Positions 6,468-8,734 of a stretch of DNA of 8,734 nt are shown one piece after another (positions within the stretch are counted from its first letter, which is position 1; every line of letters begins with the position of its first letter). A model generated the notes under the pieces. That model was not told the origin of the DNA, searched no databases, and was given only the letters and a program-made list of their open reading frames with translations. Source of the stretch: Bifidobacterium breve (lineage in GTDB: Bacteria; Actinomycetota; Actinomycetes; S36-B12); NCBI GenBank assembly GCA_943328365.2, contig CALPZT020000041.1:1-8734 (forward strand), in the 5' to 3' direction. The position numbers and the translations under genes were made by a program.

Positions 6468-7856
6468 GTGAGCAACCGAGCGAGCACGACGTTCTGGCAC
6501 CCGTTCGCCGATATGTCAGCGGTCAATGGCCATGAGTTGGTGGTGATGTCCGGGGACGGAGCCCGGGTTCGCGCGAGTGATGGCCGGGAGTTCATCGACG
6601 CCTCGGCTGCCCTGTGGTTCAACAGCGTGGGCCATGGCCGCAAGGAGCTTGCCGAGGCAGCAGCAGCGCAGATGATGACCCTGGCGGCCTACTCGAACTT
6701 CGGCGATCAGGCCACCGAGCCGACCCTGAGACTGGCAGACCGGCTCTCGGCGCTGTCGCCGCAGGACGACTGCAAGGTCTTCTTCACCTCCGGTGGCAGT
6801 GATGCGGTCGATACGGCCGTGAAGATGGTGCGCCGCTATTGGTGGCTCAAGGGCGAGCCCGACCGCAGTTGGATCATCACCCGCAACCGTGCCTACCACG
6901 GCATGCACATGGCGGGCACGGCCCTCGCGGGCATCCCGGCGAACAAGGATGGCCACGGCGAGCTCGACAGCCGCGTCCGAAACATCCAATGGGACAGCCC
7001 CGCCGAGCTTGCGGCGACCATCGACGAACTTGGTGCTGACCGGGTCGCAGCCTTCTTTTGCGAGCCGGTCATCGGAGCGGGCGGGATCTATCCGCCGCCC
7101 CCCGGGTACCTCGACGAGGTCCGGGCGATCTGCCGTGAACGTGGCATCCTCTTCGTCGCCGACGAGGTCATCACGGGTTACGGACGCGTCGGCTCGATGT
7201 TCGCCTCCACCCGCTGGTCACTCGACCCCGATCTCATCCTCAGCGCGAAGGGCCTGACCTCGGGGTACCTCCCGATGGGCGCAGTGCTTGTTGCCGGCCG
7301 CATCGCGGAGCCCTTCTGGAATTCGCCGGGGGTCATGTGGCGGCACGGCTACACCTACTCGGGCCATGCCACTGCGGCGGCCGTCGCGATGGCGAACCTC
7401 GACATCATCGAGCGAGAAGGGCTCATCGAAAGAGTCGTTGCGCTGCAACCGGTTATCTCCCGCCTGCTCAACCCGATCGGGCAGCATGGCGCGGTCCACG
7501 AGATCCGTGCCGGGGTTGGGCTTCTCGGTGCCGTGCAGATCAAGCCGGAGATCCTCGCAGCTGATCCGACCTTCGGGCCTCGGCTCATCGGCCAGCTCCG
7601 CGAGCGAGGCGTGCTCACGAGGATGCTCGCTGACGGCTCAGTGCAGGTTTCGCCGCCGTTCATCATCAGCGAGGACGATCTTGCAAGCATTGCCAAGGCC
7701 ATTGACGAGTCACTCGGCGAGCTTGGGTCGGTTCGCCAGCCTCGTCCGACCCTTCACGTGAACCTGCTGCCGGACCAGACCTCTGATGAGGCGGGGGGCT
7801 TTGGCTCGAGCGACGAGCGGCTGCTCGCCGATGTTCCGCCGCATCACGGCGGCTAG
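6468..7856 (+). CDS. Class III (PLP-dependent) aminotransferase, aspartate aminotransferase family
   Basis: From GTG 6468 the protein has 462 residues and transfers an amino group from an amine or omega-amino acid to a keto acid using pyridoxal phosphate. It starts with the family opening TTFWHPFADM and contains TSGGSDAVDTAVKM (phosphate-binding loop), NRAYHGMHMAG, and EPVIGAGGIYPPPPGYL. FVADEVITGYGRVG follows with D232 contacting the PLP nitrogen, then LILSAKGLTSGYLPMG with the Schiff-base lysine K261, and GYTYSGHATAAAVA. Substrate specificity (beta-alanine, GABA, polyamine or other) cannot be read. The reading frame is open back to 6228 inside the opposing gene, but GTG 6468 is chosen because homologues begin near this point and a -10 box TACCCT ends 6 nt upstream. 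About 40 residues after the normal family end (LGELG) form an unstructured-looking tail. The stop is 27 bp from the end of the convergent SAF gene. Confidence 0.92.
   Translation: MSNRASTTFWHPFADMSAVNGHELVVMSGDGARVRASDGREFIDASAALWFNSVGHGRKELAEAAAAQMMTLAAYSNFGDQATEPTLRLADRLSALSPQDDCKVFFTSGGSDAVDTAVKMVRRYWWLKGEPDRSWIITRNRAYHGMHMAGTALAGIPANKDGHGELDSRVRNIQWDSPAELAATIDELGADRVAAFFCEPVIGAGGIYPPPPGYLDEVRAICRERGILFVADEVITGYGRVGSMFASTRWSLDPDLILSAKGLTSGYLPMGAVLVAGRIAEPFWNSPGVMWRHGYTYSGHATAAAVAMANLDIIEREGLIERVVALQPVISRLLNPIGQHGAVHEIRAGVGLLGAVQIKPEILAADPTFGPRLIGQLRERGVLTRMLADGSVQVSPPFIISEDDLASIAKAIDESLGELGSVRQPRPTLHVNLLPDQTSDEAGGFGSSDERLLADVPPHHGG
7753..7762. repeat. 10-bp perfect palindrome TTCACGTGAA
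   Basis: TTCACGTGAA is a perfect palindrome inside the variable C-terminal tail of the aminotransferase gene and about 120 bp past the end of the convergent gene. It may be chance or a regulator site, and nothing else supports a function. Confidence 0.2.
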
Positions 7857-7883
7857 GAGTCGTTCGTTCGCTGTGGGCTTGGC

Positions 7884-8384
7884 TCAGTGGATGAGCGCGG
7901 TCAGTTCGGAATCGACGGTGGCGTCGGCAATGGCGAGAGCATCGAGTTCGGGCACCGCGACAACGATGAGCGCGGTCGCTGACGCCCCGAACCCGGAGCT
8001 ATCGCCGATGTCGAGGACCCGTGCTCGGCGCGCGACGACCTGGGCCCTGCCCCCACCGCTGCTCGGAATGGCGACCAGGTCGATGATGTCGCCGACCTCA
8101 AGGCTGGACGCTATTGCGGCGCTGGCGAGCGTGACGGGCGCTGCGATCTCGCCGACAGCGGGCGTGGGAGCCAGATCGGTGCCCATCGCGGAGGCTGCTG
8201 GAGGTGGCGCCTTGAGGGCCGAGATGGTGAGGAGCACGGCGAGCCCTGCGCAGACGGCTGCGAGCGGACGCCGGTAGCGGCGGATGCGGCTGGCGAACGC
8301 AGACCGCTCAACGGCATTGCGCAGGCCGGAATCGCGAGGGGCGCGGGAGTTCTGGATGCGGTCATTGGCCTGGGCTGGAGACAT
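7884..8384 (-). CDS. Short membrane-anchored CpaB/RcpC (SAF-type) protein
   Basis: The 166-residue protein has a basic cytoplasmic N-terminus (RIRRYRR around 33-39), one hydrophobic segment (about 41-57, AAVCAGLAVLLTISAL) and a proline/alanine linker. The extracytoplasmic part, about 80-165, has PVTLASAAIASSLEVGDIID, LVAIP, QVVARRARVLDIG and TALIVVAVPELDALAIA. That second half resembles the RcpC-like domain of CpaB/FlgA-type proteins, which in other bacteria take part in Flp pilus assembly or flagellar P-ring formation. The preceding SAF half (usually starting with an AARDLPAG-like motif) appears to be missing or very reduced, so a pilus role is uncertain; no other pilus gene is visible. The start ATG 8384 is supported by a TACCGT -10 box 6 nt upstream. 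It lies downstream of the FmdB gene in the same orientation with a 74-bp gap, a pairing often seen in actinobacteria. Confidence 0.78.
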   Translation of the reverse strand: MSPAQANDRIQNSRAPRDSGLRNAVERSAFASRIRRYRRPLAAVCAGLAVLLTISALKAPPPAASAMGTDLAPTPAVGEIAAPVTLASAAIASSLEVGDIIDLVAIPSSGGGRAQVVARRARVLDIGDSSGFGASATALIVVAVPELDALAIADATVDSELTALIH

Positions 8385-8390
8385 GCACCG

Positions 8391-8396
8391 ACGGTA
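8391..8396 (-). promoter_or_regulatory. -10 box of the SAF-type gene
   Basis: TACCGT on the minus strand (8396 to 8391) is followed by 6 nt to the ATG at 8384, consistent with a leaderless transcript. It is the same hexamer as in front of the oxidoreductase gene at 6429. No -35 resembling TTGACA is visible at 16-18 nt. Confidence 0.45.
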
Positions 8397-8458
8397 GGGC
8401 GGATTCCCGATTACCGGAAATAGTTATCCACAGGCCGCGCCCAGGCCGGGGAGAAAGG

Positions 8459-8734
8459 TCAGGTGCTGGAACTGGACGAGGGCGCCGCGGCGGGCGCGCT
8501 CGGCGCCGGGGCGCTCGTGGTGGTACTCGTGCCGGACGAGCTCGACCCAGAAGAGGAATCGGATGAACTCGAACTCGAACCCGAACTCGACGAGGATTCC
8601 GAGGAGCCGGAACTGGTGCTCTCCGACTTGGACGAGCTGGCGGCCGGCGAGGCGCTGCTCTTCTTGTCGCGGGAGTCGTTGCGGTAGAAGCCGGAGCCCT
8701 TGAAGACGACGCCGACATTGTTGAAGAGCTTGCG
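8459..8734 (-). CDS. FmdB-family zinc ribbon protein (C-terminal part, cut by window edge)
   Basis: The minus strand from the right edge to TGA at 8461-8459 gives 91 residues. It starts with RKLFNNVGVVFKGSGFYRND, the conserved segment that directly follows the CxxC-CxxC zinc ribbon of FmdB/CxxC_CXXC_SSSS proteins; the zinc ribbon itself lies beyond the window. After SRDKKSSASPAASSS comes a long low-complexity tail of serine with some glycine, threonine and glutamate, ending in alanine/proline (APAPSAPAAAPSSSST). The family name refers to such serine runs, but here the tail is about 65 residues, long for a protein normally near 100 in total. FmdB proteins are small putative regulators of unclear function. 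It lies upstream of the SAF-type gene in the same direction. Confidence 0.9.
   Translation of the reverse strand, partial: RKLFNNVGVVFKGSGFYRNDSRDKKSSASPAASSSKSESTSSGSSESSSSSGSSSSSSDSSSGSSSSGTSTTTSAPAPSAPAAAPSSSSST

Noticed and set aside
8463..8687. Plus-strand acidic ORF (many E, D and L residues)
   Set aside because: It is the shadow of the serine codons in the FmdB tail on the other strand.
1..8734. CRISPR arrays, tRNA/rRNA genes, insertion sequences, phage or integrase genes
   Set aside because: No regularly spaced repeats, tRNA-like cloverleaf or transposase/integrase motifs were seen. The toxin-antitoxin pair is the only accessory-type module and has no visible flanking repeats.

Overview
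This window looks like chromosomal DNA of a high-GC Gram-positive bacterium (Actinomycetota, probably Micrococcales/Microbacteriaceae-like). By eye roughly two thirds of the bases are G or C and third codon positions are GC-biased. The PutA is of the actinobacterial fused type. Several genes lack a Shine-Dalgarno sequence and instead carry a -10 box directly in front of the start codon, which is typical of actinobacterial leaderless transcripts. No rRNA, tRNA, CRISPR array, insertion sequence or phage gene was seen.

Layout. (1) 1-1031: on the minus strand, the first 70 codons of an XRE-type HTH regulator (cut by the left edge) lie behind a strong promoter embedded in a 46-bp near-perfect palindrome. 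Upstream of it, also on the minus strand, is a PAS-AraC regulator. (2) 1046-4363, plus strand: putA, the bifunctional proline dehydrogenase / glutamate-semialdehyde dehydrogenase, divergent from the AraC gene, which is its likely regulator. (3) 4396-5167, minus strand: a toxin-antitoxin pair made of a PIN-domain (VapC-like) RNase and an AbrB-type antitoxin. The antitoxin is missing from a simple reading of long ORFs because its frame is broken by one base at an A4 run. The two halves overlap as ATGA. (4) 5290-6467: a saccharopine-dehydrogenase-like oxidoreductase (minus) and a class III PLP aminotransferase (plus, 6468-7856) share a 38-bp divergent promoter region. (5) 7884-8734, minus strand: a short membrane-anchored CpaB/RcpC (SAF-type) protein and the C-terminal part of an FmdB-family zinc-ribbon protein with a very serine-rich tail (cut by the right edge).

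How they fit together: the AraC-putA pair forms a proline catabolism locus (proline to P5C to glutamate). The aminotransferase may act on a related amino-acid or amine substrate, but nothing visible ties it to proline. The toxin-antitoxin pair sits as an independent cassette between metabolic genes. FmdB-SAF is a neighbourhood commonly seen in actinobacteria and probably unrelated to the rest.

The most interesting items are the split antitoxin frame, the palindromic operator/promoter in front of the XRE gene, and the repeated -10 boxes 6-7 nt upstream of start codons, which imply leaderless mRNAs and fix several starts.
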